A DNA stretch of 64,000 nucleotides from Polaromonas sp047303325. Lineage in GTDB: Bacteria; Pseudomonadota; Gammaproteobacteria; Burkholderiales; Burkholderiaceae_C. The translations under genes and the position numbers were made by a program. Where the stretch lies: NCBI RefSeq assembly GCF_047303325.1, contig NZ_JBKBEX010000023.1:1-64000 (forward strand), in the 5' to 3' direction. Positions 25,148 to 34,072 of this stretch are shown one piece after another (position 1 is the stretch's first letter; the number at the start of each line of letters is the position of its first letter). Below the pieces are notes generated by a model that worked only from the letters and a program-made list of their open reading frames with translations, was not told where the DNA came from and did not search any database.

Positions 25148-25806
25148 TGCGGGCCGGTGAACAGAATTTGCGCGCCGGCCTGAAGGCGCTGCAACTGGAC
25201 CTGGCTGACGCCCAGGTCGGCCAGCTGCTGGATTACCAGGACCTGATCGGTAAATGGACCAAGGTCTACAACCTGACGGCGGTGCGCGACCCGGCCGAAA
25301 TGCTGACCCACCACCTGCTGGACAGCCTGGCCGCGGTGCTTCCGCTACGCCGCCACCTGCAAAAAGCCGGGCTGGGGCAGGGCGCCAGATTGCTGGACGT
25401 GGGTTCGGGCGCTGGCCTGCCTGGGGTGGTGATTGCGATCTGCTGCCCGGAAGTGGCCGTGACCTGCGTGGACACGGTCGCCAAAAAAGCCGCCTTTATC
25501 AAACAAGCGGCGCTGGCGCTCAAGCTGCCCAATCTCTCGGGATTGCATGCACGGGTCGAAACCATTGCTACGCCATTTGAGGTGATTTGTTCCCGGGCCT
25601 TCGCCTCGCTGGCTGATTTCAGCAATTGGTCGGTCAATGCCCTGGCGCCTCAAGGTGTCTGGATGGCGCTCAAAGGCAAACACCCGGCCGAGGAAATCGC
25701 GGCCTTGCCGGCCGGCGCTGAGGTGTTTCACGTGGAACAGCTACAGGTTCCCGGGCTGGATGCCGAGCGCTGCATTGTCTGGATGCGGAAAAAGACCGAT
25801 CCCTGA
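25147..25806 (+). CDS. rsmG: 16S rRNA 7-methylguanosine-527 methyltransferase RsmG
   Basis: The product is 219 residues. The ATG at 25147 overlaps the mnmG TGA (TGATG), and the longer upstream frame overlaps mnmG without support. KWTKVYNLTAVRDP, the SAM loop LLDVGSGAGLPGV and CSRAFASLADF are the RsmG (GidB) landmarks. It methylates G527 of 16S rRNA; loss gives low-level streptomycin resistance in other bacteria. A second parS site lies within its 3' part. Confidence 0.96.
   Translation: MRAGEQNLRAGLKALQLDLADAQVGQLLDYQDLIGKWTKVYNLTAVRDPAEMLTHHLLDSLAAVLPLRRHLQKAGLGQGARLLDVGSGAGLPGVVIAICCPEVAVTCVDTVAKKAAFIKQAALALKLPNLSGLHARVETIATPFEVICSRAFASLADFSNWSVNALAPQGVWMALKGKHPAEEIAALPAGAEVFHVEQLQVPGLDAERCIVWMRKKTDP
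25724..25739. promoter_or_regulatory. parS site inside rsmG
   Basis: TGTTTCACGTGGAACA matches the parS consensus at 15 of 16 positions (G for A at position 12). It lies 1126 bases from the site in mnmG and about 920 bases before parA. Two such sites this close together in coding DNA make chance unlikely. Confidence 0.82.
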
Positions 25807-25981
25807 ACCCGGCTGAGGGCTAGCGGGGAGAGGGCGATGCTGCCCGGTTCGTTGTTCGGGCACAAAAAGAATCCGTCCCGAACACCGAATCGGTCCTGAT
25901 TGGCCGATTTGGCGTTGGGGCGGCACACCCCTGTCGTAAACTCGGTTCCTCTCTCTTTTCTCTACTTTCTGGAGAACCTCC

Positions 25982-26608
25982 ATGTTGGGCTCATTCGTCG
26001 GCATCGCCGACTACGGTGCTTTTGTCGTCGCGATCATTGTGTTTTTGCTGATTCCCGGCCCGGGCAACCTCGCGCTGATCACCTCGACCAGCAAGGGCGG
26101 TATTGCCGGCGGCCTGGGTGCGACCTTTGGCGTGATCGCCGGCGACCAGGTTTTACTCTGGGCGGCGGTGGCCGGCGTGTCGGCCATCATGGCGGCTTAC
26201 CCCACGGCTTTCCACATCGTCCAGTGGGCTGGGGCGATTTATCTGGCCTGGCTGGGCATCAAGATGCTGATGGCCAAACCCGGCGACGCACCTTTGCTCA
26301 ATATCAAGCCGTGCCACTACTTCCAGCAGGCCATGATGATCACCTTGCTGAATCCAAAAGCCATCGTGTTTTACATGGCTTTCTTCCCTTTGTTTGTCGA
26401 CCCGGCCCTGCACCAGGGACTGAAGACTTTCGCCGTGATGGCGGCCACGATTGCCGGGCTGACCTTTCTGTATGGTCTGACCTCGGTGATGATCACCTAC
26501 CACCTGGCCGAGCGCATACGTGCCAACCCGAAAATCACGGCGGCGCTCAACAAGCTGGCCGGTATCTTCCTGATCGGCTTCGGCCTCAAGCTCGCGGTCT
26601 CCAAATAA
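25982..26608 (+). CDS. LysE/RhtB-family amino acid exporter
   Basis: The product is 208 residues with about six hydrophobic segments. The ATG at 25982 follows TGGAGAACC. The LysE-family hallmarks PGPGNLALITSTSKGG near the N-terminus, LGIKMLMAKPG and LNPKAIVFYMAFFP are present. Members export amino acids such as homoserine, threonine or lysine. It interrupts the rsmG-parA interval. A weak promoter-like pair (TTGGGG 25915, TAAACT 25937) precedes it, so it may be expressed separately. Confidence 0.88.
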   Translation: MLGSFVGIADYGAFVVAIIVFLLIPGPGNLALITSTSKGGIAGGLGATFGVIAGDQVLLWAAVAGVSAIMAAYPTAFHIVQWAGAIYLAWLGIKMLMAKPGDAPLLNIKPCHYFQQAMMITLLNPKAIVFYMAFFPLFVDPALHQGLKTFAVMAATIAGLTFLYGLTSVMITYHLAERIRANPKITAALNKLAGIFLIGFGLKLAVSK

Positions 26609-26657
26609 GCCGCCATCGCATTTCGCGTCCTCTTTCGAACAAAAACTAAAAACACAC

Positions 26658-27428
26658 ATGGCCAAAATATTCTGCGTTGCCAACCAAAAGGGCGGGGTGG
26701 GCAAGACCACCACTACGGTGAATCTGGCGGCGGGGCTGGCAAAAGTCGGCCAGCGGGTGCTGATGATCGACCTGGACCCGCAGGGCAATGCCACCATGGG
26801 TTCGGGCGTGGACAAACGCAAGCTGGAGATGACGGTCTACGACGTGCTGCTTGAATCCGCCTCGGTGGCCGAGGCGCGGGTGCACAGCGAGAAATGCGGC
26901 TACGACGTGCTGGGCGCAAACCGCGAACTGGCCGGCGCCGAGGTTGAATTGGTCGATGTCGAGCGCCGCGAAAAACGCCTCAAGCTCGCGCTGGCCGAGG
27001 TCGACAGCCAGTACGACTTCGTGCTCATCGACTGCCCACCCTCGCTCAGCATGCTGACGCTCAACGGCCTGTGCTGCGCGCACGGCGTGATCGTGCCCAT
27101 GCAGTGCGAGTACTTCGCGCTCGAAGGCCTGACGGACCTTGTCAATACCATCAAGCAGGTGCACGCCAACCTCAACAAGGATTTGCAGATCATCGGCTTG
27201 CTGCGCGTGATGTTCGACCCGCGCATCACCCTGCAGCAGCAGGTCAGCGACCAGCTCAAGGAGCATTTCGCCGACAAGGTTTTCAACACCGTGATCCCGC
27301 GCAATGTGCGCCTGGCCGAAGCGCCCAGCTACGGCCTGCCGGGCGTGGTGTTCGACCCGTCCTCCAGGGGCGCGCAGGCCTTCATCACCTTTGCCGAAGA
27401 GATGGTCGACCGTATCAAGGCGATGTAA
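26658..27428 (+). CDS. parA: chromosome partitioning ATPase ParA (Soj)
   Basis: The product is 256 residues, the size of small chromosomal ParA proteins. The deviant Walker A motif KGGVGKTTT spans residues 11-19, and LMIDLDPQGNATMGSG and VLIDCPPSLSMLT are the A' and B motifs. No N-terminal HTH extension is present, so it is not a plasmid-type autorepressor. With ParB and the parS sites it segregates the origin region. It is separated from parB by two hydrolase genes. Confidence 0.96.
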   Translation: MAKIFCVANQKGGVGKTTTTVNLAAGLAKVGQRVLMIDLDPQGNATMGSGVDKRKLEMTVYDVLLESASVAEARVHSEKCGYDVLGANRELAGAEVELVDVERREKRLKLALAEVDSQYDFVLIDCPPSLSMLTLNGLCCAHGVIVPMQCEYFALEGLTDLVNTIKQVHANLNKDLQIIGLLRVMFDPRITLQQQVSDQLKEHFADKVFNTVIPRNVRLAEAPSYGLPGVVFDPSSRGAQAFITFAEEMVDRIKAM

Positions 27429-27502
27429 GCAGAATTGGCTCAAACTCGCATGAGTAGGCGGTTTATAGCTATCAATACAGTAGCAATCGGCCTTCGCGCA
27501 CC

Positions 27503-28069
27503 ATGAACCCCCGCAACGTCCTGATACTTCCCGGCTGGCAGAACAGCGGCCCCGACCACTGGCAAAGCCGCTGGGAGAAGGCCCACGGCTATACGCGGGT
27601 CGAGCAGCACGACTGGATGCGGCCGCTGCGCGGCGACTGGAGCGCGCGGCTTGAAGAGGTGCTGCTGGCTTGCGACGAGCCGGCCGTGCTGGTCGCGCAC
27701 AGCCTGGGCTGCATGCTCACCGCCGCCTGGGCCTCGCATTCGCGCAACACCCACCGCGTCAAGGCCGCGCTGCTGGTCGCGCCGCCCGACGTGGAGCGCG
27801 AAGACGTGTGCCAGATGCTGCCGGGCTGGGCGCCCGTGCCGCTGGGCAAGCTGCCCTTTTCCGCCGTGGTGTTCTGCAGCAGCGATGACCCCTTCTGCGC
27901 GCCCGAGCGTGCCCGCCGGTTCGCCGCGGCCTGGGGCGCCGAGCTTGTCGAAGCGGGGCCGCGCGGTCACCTCAATGCCGACAGCGGCCTGGGCGACTGG
28001 CCCGAGGCCTTTGAAAAATTGCAGCGCCTTCAGGCATTGCCTGCTTCTCTCCCAAACAGCCATTCATGA
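27503..28069 (+). CDS. RBBP9/YdeN-type alpha/beta hydrolase
   Basis: The product is 188 residues. The compact alpha/beta hydrolase has VLILPGWQNSGPDHWQSRW at the start, nucleophile Ser67 (VAHSLGC), Asp128 or 129 (CSSDDPF) and His156 (GHLNADSGLGDW), all diagnostic for RBBP9/YdeN serine hydrolases. The substrate is unknown. It sits 74 bases after parA; that gap holds TATAGCTATCAATAC, a short family repeat. Its TGA overlaps the next gene's ATG. Confidence 0.88.
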   Translation: MNPRNVLILPGWQNSGPDHWQSRWEKAHGYTRVEQHDWMRPLRGDWSARLEEVLLACDEPAVLVAHSLGCMLTAAWASHSRNTHRVKAALLVAPPDVEREDVCQMLPGWAPVPLGKLPFSAVVFCSSDDPFCAPERARRFAAAWGAELVEAGPRGHLNADSGLGDWPEAFEKLQRLQALPASLPNSHS

Positions 28070-29400
28070 CAAGAGAACCCATGCCCTTGCCCCGCTTATT
28101 CGTCCGCTCCCGTTCTCACTTGGCGTCCACCGCACTGGCCGTGGCCGCCCTGGCCGCCCCGCTCGTCTGCACCGCGTTGCATGCCGAGCCCGACGAAGAG
28201 CTGCTTGGAAAATCGCAGGGCTACCCGCTGGGCAACGCCAGCACCTGGTACAGCAATCCTTACCGCATCGGCTCCTGGTCGGCCATGGACAAGGTGACCG
28301 GCGTGCAGGTCCGCGCGGTGGCGCGCCCGGCTGAGGCCAGCCCCTTGCCGCGCGCGGCCAGCCCCGCGTCCATCAACTACCGCTACAAGAACACCAACTA
28401 CACGCTGGCCGACTACCTGGACCGCCAGCGCGCCACTGGCCTGCTGATACTGAAGAATGGCGAGATCGTCGCCGAACACTACCGCTACGGCCGCAAGGAC
28501 GACGCGCGCTTCCTGTCCTTCTCCATGGCCAAGAGCGTCACCTCGCTGCTGATCGGCAAGGCGCTTTCGCTGGGGCTGATCGCATCGCTCGACGACCCGG
28601 CCGAGAAATACGCCAAGGAATTCGCCGGCAGCCCCTATGGCGCGACCACCCTGCGCCAGCTGCTGCGCATGAGCTCGGGCCTCACTTTCACCGAGCGCTA
28701 CGACGGCAAGGACGACGTCGCGCGCCTCACACGCGCCGGCGCCGGTGCGCCCGGTGCGGGCAAACCGATGGACGTGCTCAAGTCCATCACCGACCGGCAT
28801 TCCCCGCCCGGCGAAAAATTTGTTTATGCGAGTGGAGAGACCGATGTGCTGGGCCGCGTGGTGGCAGCCGCCACCGGCAAGAGCATGTCCGAGCTCACCA
28901 CCGAGTGGATCTGGAAACCCATGGGCGCCGAGCATGACGCCTTCTGGCGCGTCTTTGCCGACGGGCAGGAGCAATCCTATGGCGGCTTTAACGCCAGCCT
29001 GCGCGACTGGGCACGCCTGGGCCAGCTGCTGGCCAATGACGGGCGCGCGATCGACAAAACCACCGGCAAGCCCGGCGCGCTGCAGGTCCTGCCGCTGGAG
29101 TATCTGTTGGACGCCACCGACGCGACGCGCCAGCCGCCGGCATTCAGGCCGCGCACGGCCACGCCCTATTTCGGCTACGGCTACCAGTTCTGGCTCTTGC
29201 CGATGAGGGCCCGCACCTTTGCCATGCAGGGCGTCCACGGCCAGACGGTCTATGTGCAGCCCTCCACCGGCATCGTACTGGTGCTGACCTCGGTCTGGGA
29301 ATACGCGGGCGGCAAGCCAGACCCGCAAGCTTACGAAGAGCGCGACGCCCTGTGGCGCGGCGTGCTGCAGTCCCTGGGCGGCAGCCTCACGCCCCAATAA
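28066..29400 (+). CDS. secreted serine hydrolase, class C beta-lactamase fold
   Basis: The product is 444 residues. The ATG at 28066 overlaps the upstream stop (ATGA). Residues about 12-40 are a signal peptide ending LHA. The SxxK motif SMAK is at 153-156 and a YASGET segment takes the place of the YxN motif; HG near the C-terminus (QGVHGQTVYV) replaces KTG. These are features of the penicillin-binding-protein-like/EstB esterase group rather than a true beta-lactamase. It is probably periplasmic. It is inserted between parA and parB with the cytoplasmic hydrolase. Confidence 0.85.
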   Translation: MTREPMPLPRLFVRSRSHLASTALAVAALAAPLVCTALHAEPDEELLGKSQGYPLGNASTWYSNPYRIGSWSAMDKVTGVQVRAVARPAEASPLPRAASPASINYRYKNTNYTLADYLDRQRATGLLILKNGEIVAEHYRYGRKDDARFLSFSMAKSVTSLLIGKALSLGLIASLDDPAEKYAKEFAGSPYGATTLRQLLRMSSGLTFTERYDGKDDVARLTRAGAGAPGAGKPMDVLKSITDRHSPPGEKFVYASGETDVLGRVVAAATGKSMSELTTEWIWKPMGAEHDAFWRVFADGQEQSYGGFNASLRDWARLGQLLANDGRAIDKTTGKPGALQVLPLEYLLDATDATRQPPAFRPRTATPYFGYGYQFWLLPMRARTFAMQGVHGQTVYVQPSTGIVLVLTSVWEYAGGKPDPQAYEERDALWRGVLQSLGGSLTPQ

Positions 29401-29448
29401 CACTGCGCCATACATCACAACATTGACGGATTGAAGGAATAGAAAACC

Positions 29449-30387
29449 ATGGTCACAAAAAAACCCAAAGGCCTGGGCCGCGGGCTGGAAGCATTGCTGG
29501 GCCCCAAGGTCAGCGAGAGCGCCACCGACGCCGAGAACGCCAGCAGCACGGCGAACAGCCCGGGGCTGCCGGCCTCCCTGCGGCTGGAGGACATGGTCGC
29601 CGGCCAGTACCAGCCGCGCACGCGCATGGACGAGGGCGCGCTCTACGAGCTCGCCGAATCCATCAAGGTCCAGGGCATCATGCAGCCCATCCTGGTGCGG
29701 CGCCTCACATCCGGCGCCAACGACGGCAAGTATGAAATCATCGCCGGCGAACGGCGCTTCCGCGCGGCCAAACTGGCCGGCCTGGACAGCGTGCCGGTAC
29801 TGGTGCGCGACGTGCCCGACGAGTCGGCCGCCGCCATGTCGCTGATCGAAAACATCCAGCGCGAAGACCTCAACCCGCTTGAAGAAGCGCACGGCCTGCA
29901 GCGCCTGGTCAAGGAATTCGGCCTCACGCACGAGCTTGCCGCGCAGGCCGTGGGCCGCTCGCGCAGCGCCGCCTCCAACCTGCTGCGTTTGCTCAACCTG
30001 GCCGAACCGGTGCAGACCATGCTGATGGCCGGCGACCTGGACATGGGCCATGCGCGTGCGCTGCTGGTCCTGGACCGCGCCGCGCAGATCACCGCGGCCA
30101 ACCAGATCTCGGCCAAAAAAATGTCGGTGCGCGAGGCCGAAAGCCTGGTCAAAAAACTGAGCGCGGAGTTCTCGCTCAAGCCGCAAAAAGCCGCCAAGGA
30201 AAAGTCGCGCGACACCCGCCGTGTGGAAGAGGAACTGGCCGACCTGCTGATGGCCGATGTGGAAGTGCGCGTCAAGAAACAGGTCAAGCGCAACGGCAAG
30301 CGCGAGGACATGGGCGAGGTGGCGATACAGTTCGCTTCCATGGACGAACTCAACGGGCTGATCGAGCGCCTGCGCGGCAACAAATAG
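29449..30387 (+). CDS. parB: chromosome partitioning protein ParB
   Basis: The product is 312 residues. It starts KKPKGLGRGLEALLG as in ParB/Spo0J, then has the CTPase/ParB domain with QYQPRTRMD, the GERRFRAAKLAG nucleotide loop and ENIQREDLNPLEEA, followed by the HTH (AAQAVGRSRSAASNLLRLLNL) and a dimerisation tail. It binds parS and loads SMC. Two candidate parS sites lie upstream. A terminator follows at 30431. Confidence 0.96.
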   Translation: MVTKKPKGLGRGLEALLGPKVSESATDAENASSTANSPGLPASLRLEDMVAGQYQPRTRMDEGALYELAESIKVQGIMQPILVRRLTSGANDGKYEIIAGERRFRAAKLAGLDSVPVLVRDVPDESAAAMSLIENIQREDLNPLEEAHGLQRLVKEFGLTHELAAQAVGRSRSAASNLLRLLNLAEPVQTMLMAGDLDMGHARALLVLDRAAQITAANQISAKKMSVREAESLVKKLSAEFSLKPQKAAKEKSRDTRRVEEELADLLMADVEVRVKKQVKRNGKREDMGEVAIQFASMDELNGLIERLRGNK

Positions 30388-30430
30388 CCCGCCTGGCCGG
30401 CCCGGGCAGGGTCTTTTCACGCTGTGCTGC

Positions 30431-30456
30431 GGGCCCCTTCGGGGGCCTTTTCTTTT
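30431..30456 (+). terminator. Rho-independent terminator after parB
   Basis: GGCCCC and GGGGCC flank a TTCG tetraloop (30432-30447), with TTTTCTTTT following directly. It ends the parA-parB transcript 44 bases beyond the parB stop. Confidence 0.85.
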
Positions 30457-30490
30457 CCGCTCCGGTGCGGAGGGTGATACCCCAATAGTG

Positions 30491-30519
30491 TTAATTATTC
30501 AACCTGGTTGAGTAATTAA
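30491..30519. promoter_or_regulatory. 29-bp inverted repeat upstream of the histidine kinase gene
   Basis: TTAATTATTCAAC and GTTGAGTAATTAA are inverse copies at 12 of 13 positions with a CTG spacer. The A/T content is striking for this genome. It abuts an extended -10-like TGCTAATCT at 30521-30529, so a bound protein would cover the -35 region. The GTG start of the kinase lies 90 bases further on. Confidence 0.6.
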
Positions 30520-30608
30520 GTGCTAATCTTTGTGCTCAAGGGCGCGGCCAGGTCTTCGGACCTCCCTCCGGAGTTGGCCGCGCCGGCGAAGAAGCAGAGG
30601 GGTCCGCC

Positions 30609-32489
30609 GTGCGCACCTTTAATCTGAGCCACATCAGAAGGCATACCGTTCTGGTTGCCGCGGGCCTGGCCATGGCCACGGGTGTCGTGGCGCTCCTGGG
30701 CTGGGTGCTGCAGCTGGACATCCTGAAAAGCCTGATACCGGGCGCTGTCCAGATGAAACCCAACACGGCCGTCGGACTGTGCCTGTCCGCCGCGGCCCTG
30801 CTCGTGGGTCTGCGCCGCCATGAAAAAAGAATGCGCTACTGGGGCTACGCCCTGGCCGCTGCCGTCAGCGCCATCGGCGCGGCCACGCTGTTTGAATACC
30901 TCTTCGCGGCGGACCTGGGGATTGATGAGCTGCTGTTTCGCGACGGGGCCATCGCCTACAACCTGACCCCCGGCCGCATGTCGCCCTTCAGCGCCTGGAC
31001 ATTTTTCATGCTGGGCATAGGGCTGGGCTTTGTGCGCTGCCGCTACGCGGGCTGGCTGGCCTATGTGTGCGGCGGCCAGGTTGCCAGCATAGGCGCGGTC
31101 AGCCTGCTGGGCTACCTTTGGCATGCCAGCGAGTTGGTCACGGACGTCTGGTTGCCGCCGGTGGCGGTCAACACCGCGCTGGCCTTCACCGCCCTGGGGC
31201 TGGCCGTGGCCGCCGCACATGCCCGCGACACCTCGCTCAGCAGCATCGAAACCGAACTCTCTCCGCTGGAGATCAAGGTGGTGCTCGCCATGGCCGGCAC
31301 GCTGGTGGTCCTGGTGGCATCGGCCAGCTACACCTATCGCTCGGTGGTGGCCTTCACCGGGCACGCGGACCAGATGGCTGCCGGCCAGCAGCAGCGTGTC
31401 GCGGCGCTCAAAGCCTCGCTGGTGCGCACGCAGCGCGTGACGGCCGACGCGCTGTCCGCCTCACCGGGTGCGCCGCTGCCGGCCGGCTACGGCGATGCGG
31501 GCGACTCCTTCGCCAGCGTGGTGCTGTTCGCGGAGCTCTCCCGGTTGGGGCGGGAGCTTGAAACCGTGCAGCAGTCGCTGCGGCGCGAGCAGGCCGGCCC
31601 CCTCGAAAAGGGCCGCACCACCATGCTGGTGTCGCTCCTCGTCACCATAGGCCTGGCGGTGGGGGTGTTTGTCGTGCTGATGGCGTCGGTCAGGCGAGAG
31701 ATGAGCCGCAACATCCTGGCACGCGCGGAGATCTTCGCGCTCAACAAGCACCTGGAGCAGCGTGTGCACGAACGCGCCGCCGAACTCAACGCAACCAACG
31801 AGCGCCTGAACACCTTCATGAGCCTGCTGGCCCATGACCTCCGGCAGCCCCTGATCTCCCTGGGCAGCTTCGGCGAACTGCTGGACCGCCGGCTGCTTGA
31901 AACAAAGGACACGCAAGGCCGCAAGCTCATGCAGCGCATCCTGCGCGCCACCAGGCAGGTGGACGCCTGCGCCGACGCCTTGCTGGAACTGGAACGCGTC
32001 TCCAGCAGAAGCCTGTGGATACAGACGGTCGATGTCAGCGGGCTGGTGAAGGCCATGGTCGAGCAGCTGCGCGAGCAGGAGCCGGGCCGGCGGGTGAGGC
32101 TTTTTGCCGGGCCCACGCGGCCCGCGCACGCCGACCGCAGCCTGCTGGCGGTGGTGGTCTGGCATGTGGTCGGCAATGCCTGGAAGTTCAGCGCCACCCG
32201 CGACGTTTCGGAGATAGAGGTCGGCTGCGGCCAGGATGAATCCGGCGCGCCGATGTGGTGGATCCGGGACAACGGCGTGGGCTTTGACATGGCCTATGCC
32301 GACAAGCTGTTCATGCCCTTCCAGCGGCTGCACGCGGCGGACGAATTCCCCGGCCTGGGCACCGGCCTGGCGATTGTCCACGCCGTCGTGGCGCGGCACA
32401 GGGGGAGGGTGTGGGCGCATTCGGAGCCCGGCCGGGGCGCCACGTTTTTCTTCACGCTCGGCGATCCCGGCACTCAGGCCGGGGTCTGA
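30609..32489 (+). CDS. membrane-bound sensor histidine kinase
   Basis: The product is 626 residues. The start is GTG at 30609 with AGAGGGG upstream. Residues about 10-235 hold seven or so hydrophobic segments (a MASE-like integral-membrane sensor region). A second membrane helix near 340-360 closes a short periplasmic part. A coiled coil leads into the HisKA domain with His409 (LLAHDLRQPL), then HATPase motifs VVGNAWKFSA, RDNGVGFD and GLGTGLAIV. The kinase core resembles phytochrome-type kinases. No response regulator is adjacent, so it is an orphan. Confidence 0.9.
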   Translation: MRTFNLSHIRRHTVLVAAGLAMATGVVALLGWVLQLDILKSLIPGAVQMKPNTAVGLCLSAAALLVGLRRHEKRMRYWGYALAAAVSAIGAATLFEYLFAADLGIDELLFRDGAIAYNLTPGRMSPFSAWTFFMLGIGLGFVRCRYAGWLAYVCGGQVASIGAVSLLGYLWHASELVTDVWLPPVAVNTALAFTALGLAVAAAHARDTSLSSIETELSPLEIKVVLAMAGTLVVLVASASYTYRSVVAFTGHADQMAAGQQQRVAALKASLVRTQRVTADALSASPGAPLPAGYGDAGDSFASVVLFAELSRLGRELETVQQSLRREQAGPLEKGRTTMLVSLLVTIGLAVGVFVVLMASVRREMSRNILARAEIFALNKHLEQRVHERAAELNATNERLNTFMSLLAHDLRQPLISLGSFGELLDRRLLETKDTQGRKLMQRILRATRQVDACADALLELERVSSRSLWIQTVDVSGLVKAMVEQLREQEPGRRVRLFAGPTRPAHADRSLLAVVVWHVVGNAWKFSATRDVSEIEVGCGQDESGAPMWWIRDNGVGFDMAYADKLFMPFQRLHAADEFPGLGTGLAIVHAVVARHRGRVWAHSEPGRGATFFFTLGDPGTQAGV

Positions 32490-32501
32490 GGCGATGCGGC
32501 T

Positions 32502-33926
32502 TCAGGACAGCGAAAAAATCTTGCCTGGGTTCATGATGTTCTTCGGATCCAGCGCGCGCTTGATGGTGCGCATCATGTCGACCGCGCCGTCGCCGGTTTC
32601 GGTCACCAGGAAGTCCATCTTGTGCAGGCCCACGCCGTGTTCGCCGGTGCATGTGCCTTCCAGCGCCAGCGCGCGCGCCACCAGCTTGTGGTTCAGCGCC
32701 TCGGCCACTTCGCGTTCCTTGGGGATGGTCGGATCTATCAGGTAGCCGAAGTGGAAGTTGCCGTCGCCGACATGGCCCACCAGGAAATAGGGAATGCCGC
32801 TGGCATCGACCTCGGCCACCGACTCGAGCAGGCAGTCGGCCAGGCGCGAGATCGGCACGCAGGTGTCGGTGGAGATCGCGCGGCAGCCGGGCCGTGACTG
32901 GATGGCCGCGAAGTAGGCGTTGTGCCGCGCCGTCCAGAGGCGCGTGCGCTCTTCCGGCGTGCTGGCCCATTCAAAGGCATTGCCGCCGTGGCCGCTGGCG
33001 AGCTCCTGCACCAGCTCGGCCTGCTCTTTCACGCTGCTGGGCGTGCCGTGGAACTCCATCAGCAGCATGGGCTCTTCGCGCAGCGTGAGCTTGGAATGCG
33101 CATTCACCATGCGCACGGTGTTGTGGTCTATCAGCTCCACGCGCGCGATCGGCACGCCCAGCTGTATCACCTCGATGGTGGTGCGCACGGCGGCCTCTAT
33201 GCTCGGGAAGGAGCACACCGCGGCCGAGATGGCCTCGGGCAGCGGGTAAAGCCTCACGGTGACTTCGGTGATCACGCCCAGCGTGCCTTCGCTGCCCACC
33301 ATGAGGCGGGTCAGGTCGTAGCCGGCCGATGATTTTTTGGCGCGCGTGCCGGTGCGTATGACGCTGCCGTCGGCGGTGACGACTTCCAGCGCCAGCACGT
33401 TCTCGCGCATGGTGCCGTAGCGCACGGCGTTCGTGCCGCTGGCGCGCGTGGCGCTCATGCCGCCCAGGGTCGCATCGGCGCCCGGGTCTATGGGGAAGAA
33501 GAGGCCGGTGCTTTTGACTTCTTCATTGAGCTGCTTGCGCGTCACGCCCGGCTGCACGGTGACGGTCAGGTCTTCGGCGTTGATGGACAGCACCTTGTTC
33601 ATGCGGCTCACGTCGATGCTGATGCCGCCCTGCACCGCCAGCAAATGGCCTTCAAGCGAAGTGCCCACGCCAAAGGGGATCACGGGCACGTTGTACTGGC
33701 CCGCGAGCTTGACCGCATCGGCCACGTCCTGCGTGCTTTCGGCGAACACCACGGCCGAAGGCGGCGGCGCGGCGAAAGAAGACTCATCACGGCCGTGCTG
33801 CTCGCGCACCACCAGGGCCGTGGAGCAGCGCTCGGCAAAGCGGGCCTTCAGCGCGTCTATCAGCGCAGCGGGCGTTTCACGTTGCTGGATTTCGGGAAGC
33901 AGGTGTTGGGGAAGGGGGGCGTTCAT
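32502..33926 (-). CDS. FAD-binding oxidase, D-lactate dehydrogenase (cytochrome) type
   Basis: The product is 474 residues from the ATG at 33926 with GGAG upstream; the longer frame would add 45 unlikely residues. It has the PCMH-type FAD domain (VIPFGVGTSLEGHL, PGADATLGGMSATRASGTN, VGSEGTLGVITEV) and the C-terminal FAD-oxidase domain with VGHVGDGNFH and CTGEHGVGLHK. This is the GlcD/Dld/DLD2 family, oxidising D-2-hydroxy acids such as D-lactate or glycolate. No GlcE/GlcF partners are present, so a single-subunit D-lactate dehydrogenase is most likely. Confidence 0.88.
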   Translation of the reverse strand: MNAPLPQHLLPEIQQRETPAALIDALKARFAERCSTALVVREQHGRDESSFAAPPPSAVVFAESTQDVADAVKLAGQYNVPVIPFGVGTSLEGHLLAVQGGISIDVSRMNKVLSINAEDLTVTVQPGVTRKQLNEEVKSTGLFFPIDPGADATLGGMSATRASGTNAVRYGTMRENVLALEVVTADGSVIRTGTRAKKSSAGYDLTRLMVGSEGTLGVITEVTVRLYPLPEAISAAVCSFPSIEAAVRTTIEVIQLGVPIARVELIDHNTVRMVNAHSKLTLREEPMLLMEFHGTPSSVKEQAELVQELASGHGGNAFEWASTPEERTRLWTARHNAYFAAIQSRPGCRAISTDTCVPISRLADCLLESVAEVDASGIPYFLVGHVGDGNFHFGYLIDPTIPKEREVAEALNHKLVARALALEGTCTGEHGVGLHKMDFLVTETGDGAVDMMRTIKRALDPKNIMNPGKIFSLS

Positions 33927-34072
33927 TGTTGTCTCCGGGTCGGTGGCACAGTTTACGACGTGTGTGCCCTTTCCGCTATTTCGCCATTTTCCGCCAAGGC
34001 GGCCCGAAGACCCCGCGGCCGTGGCCGCGGGAGGAGAGCATGAAAGCGGGGCGATGGTCACCCCGCGAGGGA

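Noticed and set aside
27455..27490. TATAGCTATCAATAC and similar short motifs (also near 10748 and 23137) as regulatory sites
   Set aside because: These resemble common short intergenic repeats of this bacterial family and have no consistent position relative to starts.
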